A DNA stretch of 43,009 nucleotides, from assembly GCA_038244815.1 (NCBI GenBank), contig JBBRTB010000032.1, positions 1 through 43,009 of the forward strand. Reading direction: 5' to 3'. Below the pieces are notes generated by a model. That model had not been told where the DNA came from. It saw only the letters and a list, made by a program, of their open reading frames with translations, and did not search any database. Source of the stretch: DASVHS01 sp038244815. Lineage in GTDB: Bacteria; Acidobacteriota; Thermoanaerobaculia; Gp7-AA8. This document shows, one piece after another, positions 23,448 to 31,911 of this stretch; the first letter of the stretch is position 1; every line of letters starts with the position of its first letter. The position numbers were made by a program, and so were the translations under genes.

Positions 23448-25388
23448 TCAAAACTCGATCTGCGCGCCGAGCTCGACCACCCGGTTCGGCGGCAGGTGGA
23501 AAAACCGCGCCGCCCCTTCCGCGTTGCGCATCATCGACGCGAAGATCATCTCGCGCCACCTGGCCATTCCGCTCCGCCGTCCGGTCACGATCAACGTCTC
23601 GCGGCCGAGGAAGTACGTGGTATCCATCGGTTCGATTCTCAGGCGCCGCTGCTTCGCGATGCTCTCGAGTAACGCCGGGACATCCGACTCCTCCATATAT
23701 CCGTAGCGCGCCGTCACGCAGTAGATCCCCTCACCGAGGTTGTCGATCTTCATGCGCTCGGCACCGTTGAGATGCGCGACTTCTTCCACGACGATCGTCA
23801 GGAGGATGACCTGCCGGTGCAGCGCCTTATAGTGCTTCAGGCTGTGCAGCAGCGCCGGCGGGATGACTTCGCTGGTCCGATGCATGAAGACCGCGGTGCC
23901 CGGCACACGGACGGGGATGCGGGTGCGCAGCGACGTGACGAACATCGCCGGCGATAACGCTCCCTCCAGCAGCCGCGAGTTCAGAATGTGACGGCCGCGC
24001 CGCCACGTGGTCATGAGCGTGAATACCATCGCGCCGATGAGCAGAGGGAACCAGCCGCCGTCCGCGATCTTGAAGAGGTTCGCGCCGAGGAACGCCAGAT
24101 CGGGAATGAGGAATGCGGCGGTCACTGCGACCGAAAGAGCGGCGCTCCAGCGAAGGAGGTCGCGCGCCACCACGCCCGCGAGAATCGTGGTGATGATCAT
24201 CGTCGTGGCCACGGCCACGCCATACGCTCCGGCCAGGTTGCTCGAGCTCCGGAAACCGAGGACCAGAGCGATCGTGGCGAACATGACCGTCCAGTTCACC
24301 GCCGGCATGTACACCTGGCCGATCTCCGCGCTCGAGGTGTGGATGATCTGCATGCGCGGCAGGTAGCCCAGCTGGATGGCCTGTCGCGTCAGCGAGAACA
24401 CTCCGGAGATGATCGCCTGCGAGGCGATGATCGTGGCCACCGTTGCCAGAGCCACGAGCGGATACAGCGACCACTTCGGAGCGAGCAGATAGAAGGGGTT
24501 GTGCGCGGCGCCTGGATTGCGAATCAGAAGCGCGCCCTGCCCCATGTACTGGAGGATCAACGACGCTCCGACGATGCTGAACCAGTCGATCTGAATGGCC
24601 CGTTCCCCGAAATGACCGAGATCCGCATACAGCGCTTCGCCTCCCGTGGCGACGAGAAACACGGCACCGAGCACCAGAAAGCCGTGTCCTCCGTTCCGCG
24701 CGAAGAAGCGGATGGCATGCAGCGGATTGATGGCCAGGAGCACCGATGGTTCGAGCAGGATCCCGCGAATCCCCATCACAGCGAGCGTGACGAACCAGAT
24801 CACCATGATCGGGCCGAAGACGGCGCCGACGCCGGCCGTGCCTCGGCGCTGAAAAAAGAAGAGGGCGATGAGGATCACGATGGTGATAGGAATGACGTAC
24901 GGCTTGAAGAACGGCGTGGCGATCTCCAGTCCCTCGACCGCGCTGAGCACCGAGATCGCCGGCGTGATCATTCCGTCGCCGTAGAGAAGCGACGCGCCGA
25001 ACACGCCGATCACGAGCAGCGCGCCGCGAACGGCCGGGCCGCGCGACCGGTCCAGTCCGATCAATCCCATGAGCGCCAGGATTCCGCCTTCGCCCCGGTT
25101 GTCGAACCGCAGGACGTAGACGTGGTACTTCACGGTCACGACGATGACGAGCGACCAGAAAATCAGCGAAAGCACGCCCAGGACGTTCGCGTGCGACACG
25201 GGAACGGGATGCGATCCGTAGAAACACTCGCGCAGCGCGTACAGCGGGCTCGTTCCGATGTCGCCGTAGACGATCCCGAGAGCGAGCAGAGAGAGAGAGA
25301 AGAGGCGTTTGCCCGTGGGCTCGCTGCGATGATGATCCCCTGCCGACAGATCCGCGCTCAACCCTCGGGCAGTGTATGGGGAGGCCAT
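23448..25388 (-). CDS. kup: Kup-type potassium uptake permease
   Basis: 646 residues, the normal length for Kup/HAK transporters (K+/H+ symport). It has the family start LSLLALGIVYGDIGTSPLYA, then FDNRGEGGILALMGLIGL, GDGMITPAISVLSAVEGLEI, ADLGHFGERAIQIDW and NLAGAYGVAVATTMIITT. About 12 membrane helices are followed by a ~170-residue cytoplasmic tail. The ATG at 25388 is only ten bases after the direct-repeat element. If that element serves a promoter, translation may start further in, for example at the TTG ten codons on, since the first 28 residues are poorly conserved. It is divergent from the PEP mutase-like gene. Regulation by the adjacent KdpE-like protein is likely (inference from shared sites). 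Confidence 0.93.
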   Translation of the reverse strand: MASPYTARGLSADLSAGDHHRSEPTGKRLFSLSLLALGIVYGDIGTSPLYALRECFYGSHPVPVSHANVLGVLSLIFWSLVIVVTVKYHVYVLRFDNRGEGGILALMGLIGLDRSRGPAVRGALLVIGVFGASLLYGDGMITPAISVLSAVEGLEIATPFFKPYVIPITIVILIALFFFQRRGTAGVGAVFGPIMVIWFVTLAVMGIRGILLEPSVLLAINPLHAIRFFARNGGHGFLVLGAVFLVATGGEALYADLGHFGERAIQIDWFSIVGASLILQYMGQGALLIRNPGAAHNPFYLLAPKWSLYPLVALATVATIIASQAIISGVFSLTRQAIQLGYLPRMQIIHTSSAEIGQVYMPAVNWTVMFATIALVLGFRSSSNLAGAYGVAVATTMIITTILAGVVARDLLRWSAALSVAVTAAFLIPDLAFLGANLFKIADGGWFPLLIGAMVFTLMTTWRRGRHILNSRLLEGALSPAMFVTSLRTRIPVRVPGTAVFMHRTSEVIPPALLHSLKHYKALHRQVILLTIVVEEVAHLNGAERMKIDNLGEGIYCVTARYGYMEESDVPALLESIAKQRRLRIEPMDTTYFLGRETLIVTGRRSGMARWREMIFASMMRNAEGAARFFHLPPNRVVELGAQIEF

Positions 25389-25397
25389 CCGCGGCCC

Positions 25398-25419
25398 GCC
25401 TTAAGAGTGTCTAAAGAGG
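25398..25419 (-). promoter_or_regulatory. 11-bp direct-repeat operator upstream of kup
   Basis: On the minus strand, CCTCTTTAGAC (25419-25409) is followed directly by ACTCTTAAGGC (25408-25398), matching at 8 of 11 positions. The second half is nearly identical to the half-sites at 22950-22971, and the first shares CTCTTTAG with 20739. Confidence 0.65.
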
Positions 25420-25440
25420 TGGGACGCTCCGCTGAAAAGC

Positions 25441-25475
25441 GAGAGCCCCGGGATCCCTTGTACCCCGGGGCCTTT
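25441..25475. repeat. GC-rich hairpin in the kup/PEP mutase-like divergent region
   Basis: GCCCCGGG and CCCGGGGC arms separated by about 11 bases, extended by GAGA/TCTC. It follows no gene end, so it is not an obvious terminator. It could be a barrier between the divergent transcripts or a repeat element. Confidence 0.45.
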
Positions 25476-25483
25476 CTCGACGC

Positions 25484-25587
25484 GTTGACATCCACAAGGG
25501 GGCATCCGCGTCAAAGTTTGCCTCAGCGACTCATCGCGTCACTGCGACCGATTCCTGCACGTTGACATCTGCGATAGCGCATCCGTG
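25484..25587 (+). repeat. Pair of GTTGACATC-N9-GCATCCG repeats, 77 bases apart
   Basis: Copies at 25484-25510 and 25561-25587 share GTTGACATC and, after nine unlike bases, GCATCCG. Each contains a perfect TTGACA but no good -10 follows. They may be operator sites for the gene at 25628 or degenerate repeats. Confidence 0.4.
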
Positions 25588-25627
25588 CCGGTGCGGAAGC
25601 CACCGGCAGGTCCGATATGCTCGCGGC

Positions 25628-26431
25628 ATGAGCGCAACCACGGACCGCTTCCGCCGCCTTCATGAGTCAGGTTGTTTCGTCATTCCGAACCCGTGGGATA
25701 TCGGAAGCGCGCGCTTCCTCGCGCAGCTCGGATTTCCCGCGCTGGCCACGACCAGCGCCGGATTCGCCTGGTCGCTCGGCCGCCGCGACAATGGCGTGTC
25801 GCTCGACGAGGCCCTCGCACACTTCCGAGCGATCAGCGCCGCGGTGGATGTTCCGGTCAATGCCGATTTCGAAGGAGGCTTCGCCGTCGAGCCGGAACGT
25901 GTGGCCGCGAACGTGATGGCCGCGACGGCGACGGGAATCGCTGGACTCTCGATCGAAGACTCGACGGGCCACCCCGCGAATCCTCTGCTCGACTTCGATC
26001 TCGCCGTGAAGCGCATCGAGTCGGCGCGCGCGGCCATCGACAGGAGCGGCACGGGAGTCCTTCTCGTCGGCCGGTCGGAAGGATTCATCACCGGCCGTCC
26101 CGACCTCACCGAAACGATCAAGCGCCTCAGCGCCTACGCTGCGGCCGGCGCGGACTGCCTGTACGCACCGGGATTACGGACCATCGCCGACATCAAGGCC
26201 GTCGTCGGCGCCGTGGCCCCGAAGCCGGTGAACGTGGGAGTCGGCAGCGGCTTCACCACGCTGGCCGAGCTCACCGCGGCCGGCGTGCGCAGGATCAGCG
26301 TCGGCGGCGCACTCGCGCGAGCGGCCTGGACCGGATTCGTCGCCGCGGCCAAAGAGATTGCGGAGCAAGGGACGTTCTCGGCCCTGGGCCAGGCCATTCC
26401 CGGCGCGGAGGTGAACGGCTTTTTCGGATAA
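25628..26431 (+). CDS. Isocitrate lyase/PEP mutase superfamily protein
   Basis: 267 residues from the ATG at 25628; the frame extends upstream but through the repeats. It is a TIM-barrel enzyme: RLHESGCFVIPNPWDIGSAR at the N-terminus, TTSAGFAWSLG, PVNADFEGGFAV (metal-binding Asp/Glu) and GIAGLSIEDSTG, all characteristic of the PEP mutase/2-methylisocitrate lyase-like group. Members cleave or rearrange C-C or C-P bonds of alpha-keto or phosphono acids. The KKCGH-type loop of true isocitrate lyases is absent, so an oxaloacetate or related hydrolase/lyase role is more likely. The substrate cannot be told from sequence. Followed 45 bases later by an exported M20-type gene. Confidence 0.85.
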   Translation: MSATTDRFRRLHESGCFVIPNPWDIGSARFLAQLGFPALATTSAGFAWSLGRRDNGVSLDEALAHFRAISAAVDVPVNADFEGGFAVEPERVAANVMAATATGIAGLSIEDSTGHPANPLLDFDLAVKRIESARAAIDRSGTGVLLVGRSEGFITGRPDLTETIKRLSAYAAAGADCLYAPGLRTIADIKAVVGAVAPKPVNVGVGSGFTTLAELTAAGVRRISVGGALARAAWTGFVAAAKEIAEQGTFSALGQAIPGAEVNGFFG

Positions 26432-26476
26432 CATCCCGCTCCGGTCACCTCAGAACGAATTCTTGCGGAGCAGACA

Positions 26477-27985
26477 ATGAACTTGATGAATCGGACGGCC
26501 GCGGCCGTCATCGGCGCTGTGGCCATCCTCACCGCTTCCCATTCGTACGCCTCGGCCAAAGACTTCGCCGATATCAAGGCGGAGATCGCCAAACGGCATG
26601 ACGAAGCGGTGAAGCGGCTGCAGGACTGGATCGCCCTTCCGTCCATCGCCGCGGAGAACCGCAACTATCCGGCCGGCGCCGAGTACTTCGCGAACCTGGT
26701 GCGCGATGCGGGATTCCAGAACGTCACGATCCTCAATACCGACGGCAAGCCGGGCGTCTTCGCCACCCTCGACGCCGGCGCGACGAAGACGGTCGGCCTT
26801 TACTTCATGTACGACGTCAAACAATTCGATCCCGCCGAGTGGTCGTCGCCGCCGCTCGAGGCACGTCTGGTCGACAAGCCCGGCCTCGGCAAAGTGATCG
26901 TCGGCCGCGGCGCCGTGAATCAGAAGGGACCGGAGTCGGCATTTCTAGCGGCGCTGCACGCCATTCGCGGCGCGGGCAAGAAGATGCCGGTGAACCTCGT
27001 GCTGGTGGCCGAAGGAGAAGAAGAGATCGGATCGCCGCACATCGCCCAACTGGTGTTCCGGCCGGAAGTCGAAGCGGCGCTCCGCAAGTCCATCGGTGTG
27101 TTCATGCCCGCGGCATCGCAGGACCTCGACGGAGTGGTCGCGGTCAGTCTCGGCGCAAAAGGCGTGGTCGAGCTCGAGCTGGTCTCGACCGGCGAGAAAT
27201 GGGGCCGCGGCCCGGCTAAAGACATCCATTCATCGCTCAAGGCCATGGTGGACAGTCCGGTGTGGCATCTCGTGAAGGCGCTGGACACGCTCGTGTCGGC
27301 CGACGGCAACACCGTCACCATCGACAATTACCCAACGCCCCGTCCGATGACGGCGGAAGAGAAAGCGATGATCGACGCCGCGGCGAAGCGGCGCAGCGAA
27401 GCGCAGTCGATGAAGCAGCTCGGCGTGCAGCACTGGATCGACGACCTGCCGTGGGAACAAGCTAATGAACGGCTGGAGTCGCAGCCCACCGTGAACATCG
27501 AGGGACTGGTCGGCGGTTACACCGGACCGGGCGGCAAGACGGTGCTGCCGCATCGCGCCGTGGCCAAGATCGACATGCGGCTCGTTCCGGACATGAAGCT
27601 GACCGAGGCGGTGGCGGCTCTCAAAGCGCATCTGGCCAAGCGCGGTTTCGGCGACATCGAGGTCAACGTCAGCGGCGGCTACGACCCCACCAGCACCGCC
27701 GCCAGCGCGCCGCTGATCCAATCGCAGATGGCGGTGCTCCGGCGCGCCGGCATCGATCCGGTGCTCTGGCCGCGCAACGCCGGCTCGTATCCCGGCTACG
27801 TCTTCACCGACGAACCACTCAAGCTCGCCTCCGGCCACTTCGGTCTCGGCCACGGCAGCGGAGCGCATGCGCCCGACGAGTACTACATCATCGACTCATC
27901 GAACCCGAACGTGCAGGGCTACGACGGAGCGGTGATGTCGTTCGTCGAGTATCTGTACGAGCTGGCCAGACCGGCGGCGCGGTAG
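26477..27985 (+). CDS. Exported M20-family peptidase-like protein with altered metal site
   Basis: 502 residues. The signal peptide is MNLMNRTAAAVIGAVAILTA with cleavage near SYASA. The M20 layout follows: RLQDWIALPSIAAE, the region around LYFMYDVKQFDP, GRGAVNQKGPESAFLAAL, VLVAEGEEEIGSP, a lid domain (about 225-390) and GLGHGSGAHAPDEY at the end. In active M20 enzymes the first region has HxD, the second GRGAxD, and a later Asp completes the site. Here the His is Met111, the bridging Asp is Asn148, and the later Asp seems replaced in FMPAASQ. The catalytic Glu (EEE 181-183) and the C-terminal His remain. It may be inactive, use another metal scheme, or belong to a divergent subfamily. Alignment is by eye. 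Confidence 0.78.
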   Translation: MNLMNRTAAAVIGAVAILTASHSYASAKDFADIKAEIAKRHDEAVKRLQDWIALPSIAAENRNYPAGAEYFANLVRDAGFQNVTILNTDGKPGVFATLDAGATKTVGLYFMYDVKQFDPAEWSSPPLEARLVDKPGLGKVIVGRGAVNQKGPESAFLAALHAIRGAGKKMPVNLVLVAEGEEEIGSPHIAQLVFRPEVEAALRKSIGVFMPAASQDLDGVVAVSLGAKGVVELELVSTGEKWGRGPAKDIHSSLKAMVDSPVWHLVKALDTLVSADGNTVTIDNYPTPRPMTAEEKAMIDAAAKRRSEAQSMKQLGVQHWIDDLPWEQANERLESQPTVNIEGLVGGYTGPGGKTVLPHRAVAKIDMRLVPDMKLTEAVAALKAHLAKRGFGDIEVNVSGGYDPTSTAASAPLIQSQMAVLRRAGIDPVLWPRNAGSYPGYVFTDEPLKLASGHFGLGHGSGAHAPDEYYIIDSSNPNVQGYDGAVMSFVEYLYELARPAAR

Positions 27986-27994
27986 GCCGTCCCT

Positions 27995-28276
27995 TCAGCG
28001 ATTCAGTCTGCGCCAGGCGTGGATGGCCACCGCGAACAGCAGCGGCGAGGTGAGGGCCAGCACCGCCATCACCACGATCTCGCCGCGGTCGAATGGAATG
28101 TCAGCGAGCTCGTACGCGAGGAGTGCGGTGATGCCGGCGCTGGCGAAGAGGCCGCCGAACGTCGTGCAGCACCAGTAGAGCAGCACGTCGATCAGCGGCC
28201 GGACCGGAATGGAGTCGTTCGCCCTGCGCGGCCGGAAGCGGCGTTCGAATCGCGGAGTGTGAATGAGGCAGATCAC
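27995..28276 (-). CDS. Small two-helix membrane protein
   Basis: 93 residues from a GTG at 28276, one base after the stop of the PP2C-type phosphatase gene, so probably the last gene of that unit. Basic N-terminus (TPRFERRFRPRR), then two hydrophobic helices (VLLYWCCTTFGGLFASAGIT and VVMAVLALTSPLLFAVAIHA). I do not recognise the family. The GTG start and antisense overlap leave some doubt, but the hydrophobic pattern and tight spacing favour a real gene. Confidence 0.55.
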   Translation of the reverse strand: MICLIHTPRFERRFRPRRANDSIPVRPLIDVLLYWCCTTFGGLFASAGITALLAYELADIPFDRGEIVVMAVLALTSPLLFAVAIHAWRRLNR

Positions 28277-28277
28277 G

Positions 28278-29837
28278 TCAGCCGCGCCGCAGGACCACGA
28301 TGGTCTTGTCGTCCGAAGCGTGCGCTCCGTGCTCGAAAGCCGCGACGGCCTGCAGGACCACGTCGGGCATCCGCTCGAAGTACTCGCGCGATGCCGAGGT
28401 CACGAGCTCCTCCAGACGATCCATCCCGAATTCGTCCTCGTTCGGATTGTTCGCCTCGTTGAGGCCGTCGGTGTAAAGGAACAGCGTCGCGCCGGGAGGC
28501 AACGTGGCCACCGTCTCCTCGTACTTCGCCTCCGGAAGGATCCCGATCGGCCGTCCCGTCGAGCCGAGCTTCTCCACGGAATCGCCGTCGATGAGAAACG
28601 GCGGGTTGTGGCCGGCGTTGACGTAGCGCAGCTGGCCGGTCGACGGCGTGTACCGTCCGAAGAAAAACGTCGCGTATTTCCGGCCGCCGCACATGCGATA
28701 GAGCAGCGCGTTGAGCCGCGTCATCAGCGCGGAGAGACTGGACTCGACCGGAGCGGCCATGCGCAGCGCCGACTGCACGCTGGACATGATCATCGCCGCC
28801 GACACCCCCTTGCCCGAGACGTCCGCGATCACCACTCCGAGGTCGCCGTCGGCGAACTCGATGAAATCGAAGTAGTCGCCGCCGACCTCGTAGCAGGGAA
28901 CGCTGCGGGCAATGAGCTGGGTGCCGGCGACGTCGGAGGGAGGTGGAGGAAGCAGGCGGCTCTGGATTTCGCGCCCCAGAGCCAGCTCCTGATCCATCCG
29001 GTTCTTCTCGAGCAGGGAGACGTGCAGCGTGGCGTTCTCCATGGCGATGGCCATGTTCTCGGAGATGGCGTCGAGGAACGAGAGATCGCGCTCGCCGAAG
29101 GATCCCAGCCGCTTGTTCAGCAGTTGCAGAACGCCCACGATGCGCTGCCCGCGATTGCGGATGGGCACGCACAACATCGACCGGGTGCGGAATCCCGAGC
29201 GTTTGTCCTGCGACTGATCGAAACGCGGATCGGCATAGGCATCGTGCAGGATGACCGGCTCGCCGGTGGCAGCCACGGTTCCGGCCAGGCCCTTGCCGAT
29301 CGGCAGGCGGATCTCGCGGACGGCCAGACCGTCGGCGACCTTCGACCAGATCTCCTGACGCTGCTCGTCGACGAAGTACAACGTGCCCCGCTCGACATCG
29401 AGCTCCTCGGTGGCCACGGCCAGAATGGACGTGAACAACGTCTCCGGCTCGATCGAGGAATTGATCAGCTTCGACGCCTCCACGACGGTCTTGAGCCGAT
29501 CGACCTCCTCGCGCGTGGCGATCGACTCGATGACCTGCTGCAACTTTCCGGAGCTCTCGCCGAACTGGAAGCTGAGACCGGTGACGAAGCGCTGCTGGCC
29601 TCCGGCGACGGTCAGCCGCTCGGAGTGCGCCACCGTGCAGTCGACATCGATCTCCTGCCCCTGCCACAGCAGCGTGAGACGCTCCGACGATCCGCCGACC
29701 AGTGAGGACTCGTGCTCGACGCGCGATCCCAACAGCCCGATCTCGTGGATGGCCACGTCGCGTCCCTTGATGCGTCCGCTGAGTGGAGGAGTGAGGAGAA
29801 GGCGCTCCGCGCGCCTGCGGTCATCGGAGATCTGCAT
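28278..29837 (-). CDS. PilZ-GAF-PP2C (SpoIIE/RsbU-type) serine phosphatase
   Basis: 519 residues, cytosolic. The first ~110 residues look like a PilZ-type c-di-GMP-binding domain (DDRRRAERLLLTPPLSGRI, then HEIGLLG and GGQQRFVTGLSFQF); its consensus is imperfect. A GAF domain spans about 125-275 (ASKLINSSIEPETLFTSILA, GLAGTVAATGEPVILHDAYA, SMLCVPIRNRGQRIVGVLQL). A PP2C/SpoIIE domain spans about 305-515 (EIQSRLLPPPP, GGDYFDF, VIADVSGKGVSAAM, NAGHNPPFL, LFLYTDGLNEA). Such proteins dephosphorylate anti-anti-sigma or other STAS partners. A TATAAT lies about a dozen bases upstream of the ATG on the coding strand (29854-29849). The repeat region 29838-30112 separates it from the EAL gene. Confidence 0.88.
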   Translation of the reverse strand: MQISDDRRRAERLLLTPPLSGRIKGRDVAIHEIGLLGSRVEHESSLVGGSSERLTLLWQGQEIDVDCTVAHSERLTVAGGQQRFVTGLSFQFGESSGKLQQVIESIATREEVDRLKTVVEASKLINSSIEPETLFTSILAVATEELDVERGTLYFVDEQRQEIWSKVADGLAVREIRLPIGKGLAGTVAATGEPVILHDAYADPRFDQSQDKRSGFRTRSMLCVPIRNRGQRIVGVLQLLNKRLGSFGERDLSFLDAISENMAIAMENATLHVSLLEKNRMDQELALGREIQSRLLPPPPSDVAGTQLIARSVPCYEVGGDYFDFIEFADGDLGVVIADVSGKGVSAAMIMSSVQSALRMAAPVESSLSALMTRLNALLYRMCGGRKYATFFFGRYTPSTGQLRYVNAGHNPPFLIDGDSVEKLGSTGRPIGILPEAKYEETVATLPPGATLFLYTDGLNEANNPNEDEFGMDRLEELVTSASREYFERMPDVVLQAVAAFEHGAHASDDKTIVVLRRG

Positions 29838-29859
29838 GGGCCCGCTCGATTATACGGTT

Positions 29860-30112
29860 TCGGGTTGGCGGGTTGACGGGTCGCCGGGTCGCTGGGTTGC
29901 CGGGTCGCTGGGTTACCGGGGACGCGTTCTCGTCATTCCGAGCCGCGAAGACGGCGAGGAATCTGGGCGGGACTGGGTCGCTGGGTTGCGCAGCTTCCGG
30001 TTACCGGTTACCGGTTCACCGTTTCACCCGAGCACCCAGCACCCAGCACCCAGCACCGAGCACCGAGCACCGAGAGCATCCAGCACCCAACCCCGAGCAC
30101 CCAGCACCGAAC
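29860..30112. repeat. Low-complexity intergenic repeat block
   Basis: Three kinds of units follow one another: GGGTCGC/CGGGTTG-type units (about 29865-29920), GGTTACC repeats (29998-30015), and CACCCAGCAC/CACCGAG arrays (30030-30112). Between them is TCATTCCG...GAGGAATCT (29933-29964), a pair of motifs that recurs in intergenic DNA of many environmental bacteria. Nothing here looks coding; the CACCCAGCAC units match those at 18713-18736. Confidence 0.6.
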
Positions 30113-31825
30113 TCACGTGGCCTGGGCGACGACGCCATAGGCGCTCATCGACTTCGCCACCTCGGCGTCGCCCTCGCTCAGTTTCTCGTGCGGATGGGCG
30201 ACGTAGTAGCCCTGAATCAGATCGATGCCGAGGTCGCGGCAGGTTTCGAATTCCTCGACGGTCTCGATGCCCTCGGCGATCGTCTTCGCGTTGATCTTGC
30301 CCGCCAGGTCGACGAGCATGCGCACCAGATCCTGCTTGATCGGCTCGACGGCGAGCGTGGAGATGATGGCCTTGGTCACTTTCAGATAGTCGGGCGACAG
30401 GGAGGCGATCGCTTCGAGCGAGGCGTAGCCGGAGCCGGCATCGTCGATGGCCACCTCGATGCCCTTGTCGCGGAACTCGTCGAGCAGGCCGCGGAACACG
30501 TTGTAGTCCTCGATGGCCGCACGCTCGGTCAGCTCGAACACGAAGTGTCCCCGGTGCTCGGAGAAGAAACGCACCATCTCGTGGATGCGGAACTCCGACT
30601 CGCTGAACATTTCCGCTTCGAGGTTGAGCAGGAACTTGCGGTCGCCCAGGTCCATGTCGCGAAGCCGTTTCAAGGCCCCTTCCAGGGAGATGGCCTCGAG
30701 CGCCCATGCCAGATTGGCGTCGCGCGCGAACTGGAAGAGCATGTCCGAGTTGCGGAACGAGGAATTGGCCGGACCGCGCGTCAGCACCTCGTAGCCGAAG
30801 ATCGTCTGTTCGCGCGCCCGGATGATCGGCTGGAACAGCGTGGTCACGCGCTTGCGCCGGATGATGTCGCGCATCTCCCGGGCCAGTTGCTTCTTGCGCT
30901 GCTGCTCGGCGTCGCGGACCGCGTCCGCGGCGATCTGCATGCCCTGATAGATCTGGCGCTCCAGGCGGATCTGCGGGCGGTAGTCGAGACGATTAGTGCC
31001 GACGAAGAAGCCGACCTGCTCACGCTGCATCTGCGGGAAACGCACGCGCAGCGCCTGAATCAGGCGTTCGCGCAACTCATTCGCCATCGCCTCGGCGGCG
31101 TTTTCGGCGGAGAGATCCTGCCCGTGCGTCTCATGAAACACGTAGAAGCTCGAGCCGCCGACGCGATTGGAGCAGATGATGGGGTTGCGAAACCGCTGGC
31201 GCACTTCCGCGGACAGCACCTCGCCGACGCGGCGCAGGAACTCGTCGAAAAACGCCCATCCGAATTCGGCCTCGATCGATTCAAACTGCTCGATGTCCAC
31301 GAAGACGATGCCGCACTCGCTCTGCTCGATGATCAGCTCTTTCACTTTGTCGAGCACCATCGGTACGGTGGGGAGCCCGGTGGCGCGGTCGAGCAGGATG
31401 CTCTCGACTACCGAGCGGCTGACCTGCTCCGGCGCCGTGGCACGCTCGCGCTTGCGGTTGAGCAGCGCCTGGATGCGCTTGACCACCTCGTTGCGGTCGA
31501 ACGGCTTGACCAGGTAGTCGTCCGCGCCGACCTGCAGTCCGGTCAGACGATCCTTCACGTCGCCGCGGCCCGTCACCAGAACGACGGGGATGTGCGAAGT
31601 GCGCTGCACGCCCTTGAGCGCCTGGCATACTTCCCAGCCGCTGCGCTTCGGCATCATCACGTCGAGCAGCACCAGATCCGGCAGCCGGGCCTGGGCCACG
31701 GCCAGCGCCTCCTCGCCATCCTCAGCGATCAGAATCTCGCAGTCGAGCGGACGAAGATAGGTCCTCAGCAGCAGGACGACGTCATCGTTGTCGTCGGCGA
31801 TCAGTACCACTGGCCGTTCGGACAT
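30113..31825 (-). CDS. Response regulator with degenerate GGDEF and intact EAL domain (c-di-GMP phosphodiesterase)
   Basis: 570 residues. The receiver (1-120) has VLIADDNDD, Asp55 in LLDVMMPK and VKPFDRNEV. A diguanylate-cyclase-like domain (about 145-300) has RVGGSSFYVF in place of GGDEF, so cyclase activity is unlikely. The EAL domain (about 315-560) has the full catalytic set: GYEVLTRG, FLLNLEAEMF, FELTER, IDDAGSG, YLKVTK, IAEGIET and IQGYYVAHP. It should hydrolyse c-di-GMP under control of an upstream kinase. It is divergent from the phosphohexomutase gene with an 86-base gap. No dedicated partner kinase is adjacent, though the kinases at 33.8-43 kb are candidates. Confidence 0.9.
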   Translation of the reverse strand: MSERPVVLIADDNDDVVLLLRTYLRPLDCEILIAEDGEEALAVAQARLPDLVLLDVMMPKRSGWEVCQALKGVQRTSHIPVVLVTGRGDVKDRLTGLQVGADDYLVKPFDRNEVVKRIQALLNRKRERATAPEQVSRSVVESILLDRATGLPTVPMVLDKVKELIIEQSECGIVFVDIEQFESIEAEFGWAFFDEFLRRVGEVLSAEVRQRFRNPIICSNRVGGSSFYVFHETHGQDLSAENAAEAMANELRERLIQALRVRFPQMQREQVGFFVGTNRLDYRPQIRLERQIYQGMQIAADAVRDAEQQRKKQLAREMRDIIRRKRVTTLFQPIIRAREQTIFGYEVLTRGPANSSFRNSDMLFQFARDANLAWALEAISLEGALKRLRDMDLGDRKFLLNLEAEMFSESEFRIHEMVRFFSEHRGHFVFELTERAAIEDYNVFRGLLDEFRDKGIEVAIDDAGSGYASLEAIASLSPDYLKVTKAIISTLAVEPIKQDLVRMLVDLAGKINAKTIAEGIETVEEFETCRDLGIDLIQGYYVAHPHEKLSEGDAEVAKSMSAYGVVAQAT

Positions 31826-31911
31826 AAATCTTGCTGGCCCCTTCCTTGCGGGAAACAGGCCATGGCGGTTGCATAGCCTATGTTATGGTTCGCAACCCGC
31901 GGGAGATGGGG

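Noticed and set aside
28263..29705. 480-codon plus-strand open frame
   Set aside because: It is antisense to the PP2C phosphatase, is full of His/Arg/Gln runs and shows no domain; a GC-driven shadow.
29873..31876. 667-codon plus-strand open frame
   Set aside because: It starts in the low-complexity repeats and runs antisense to the REC-GGDEF-EAL gene; no recognisable protein.
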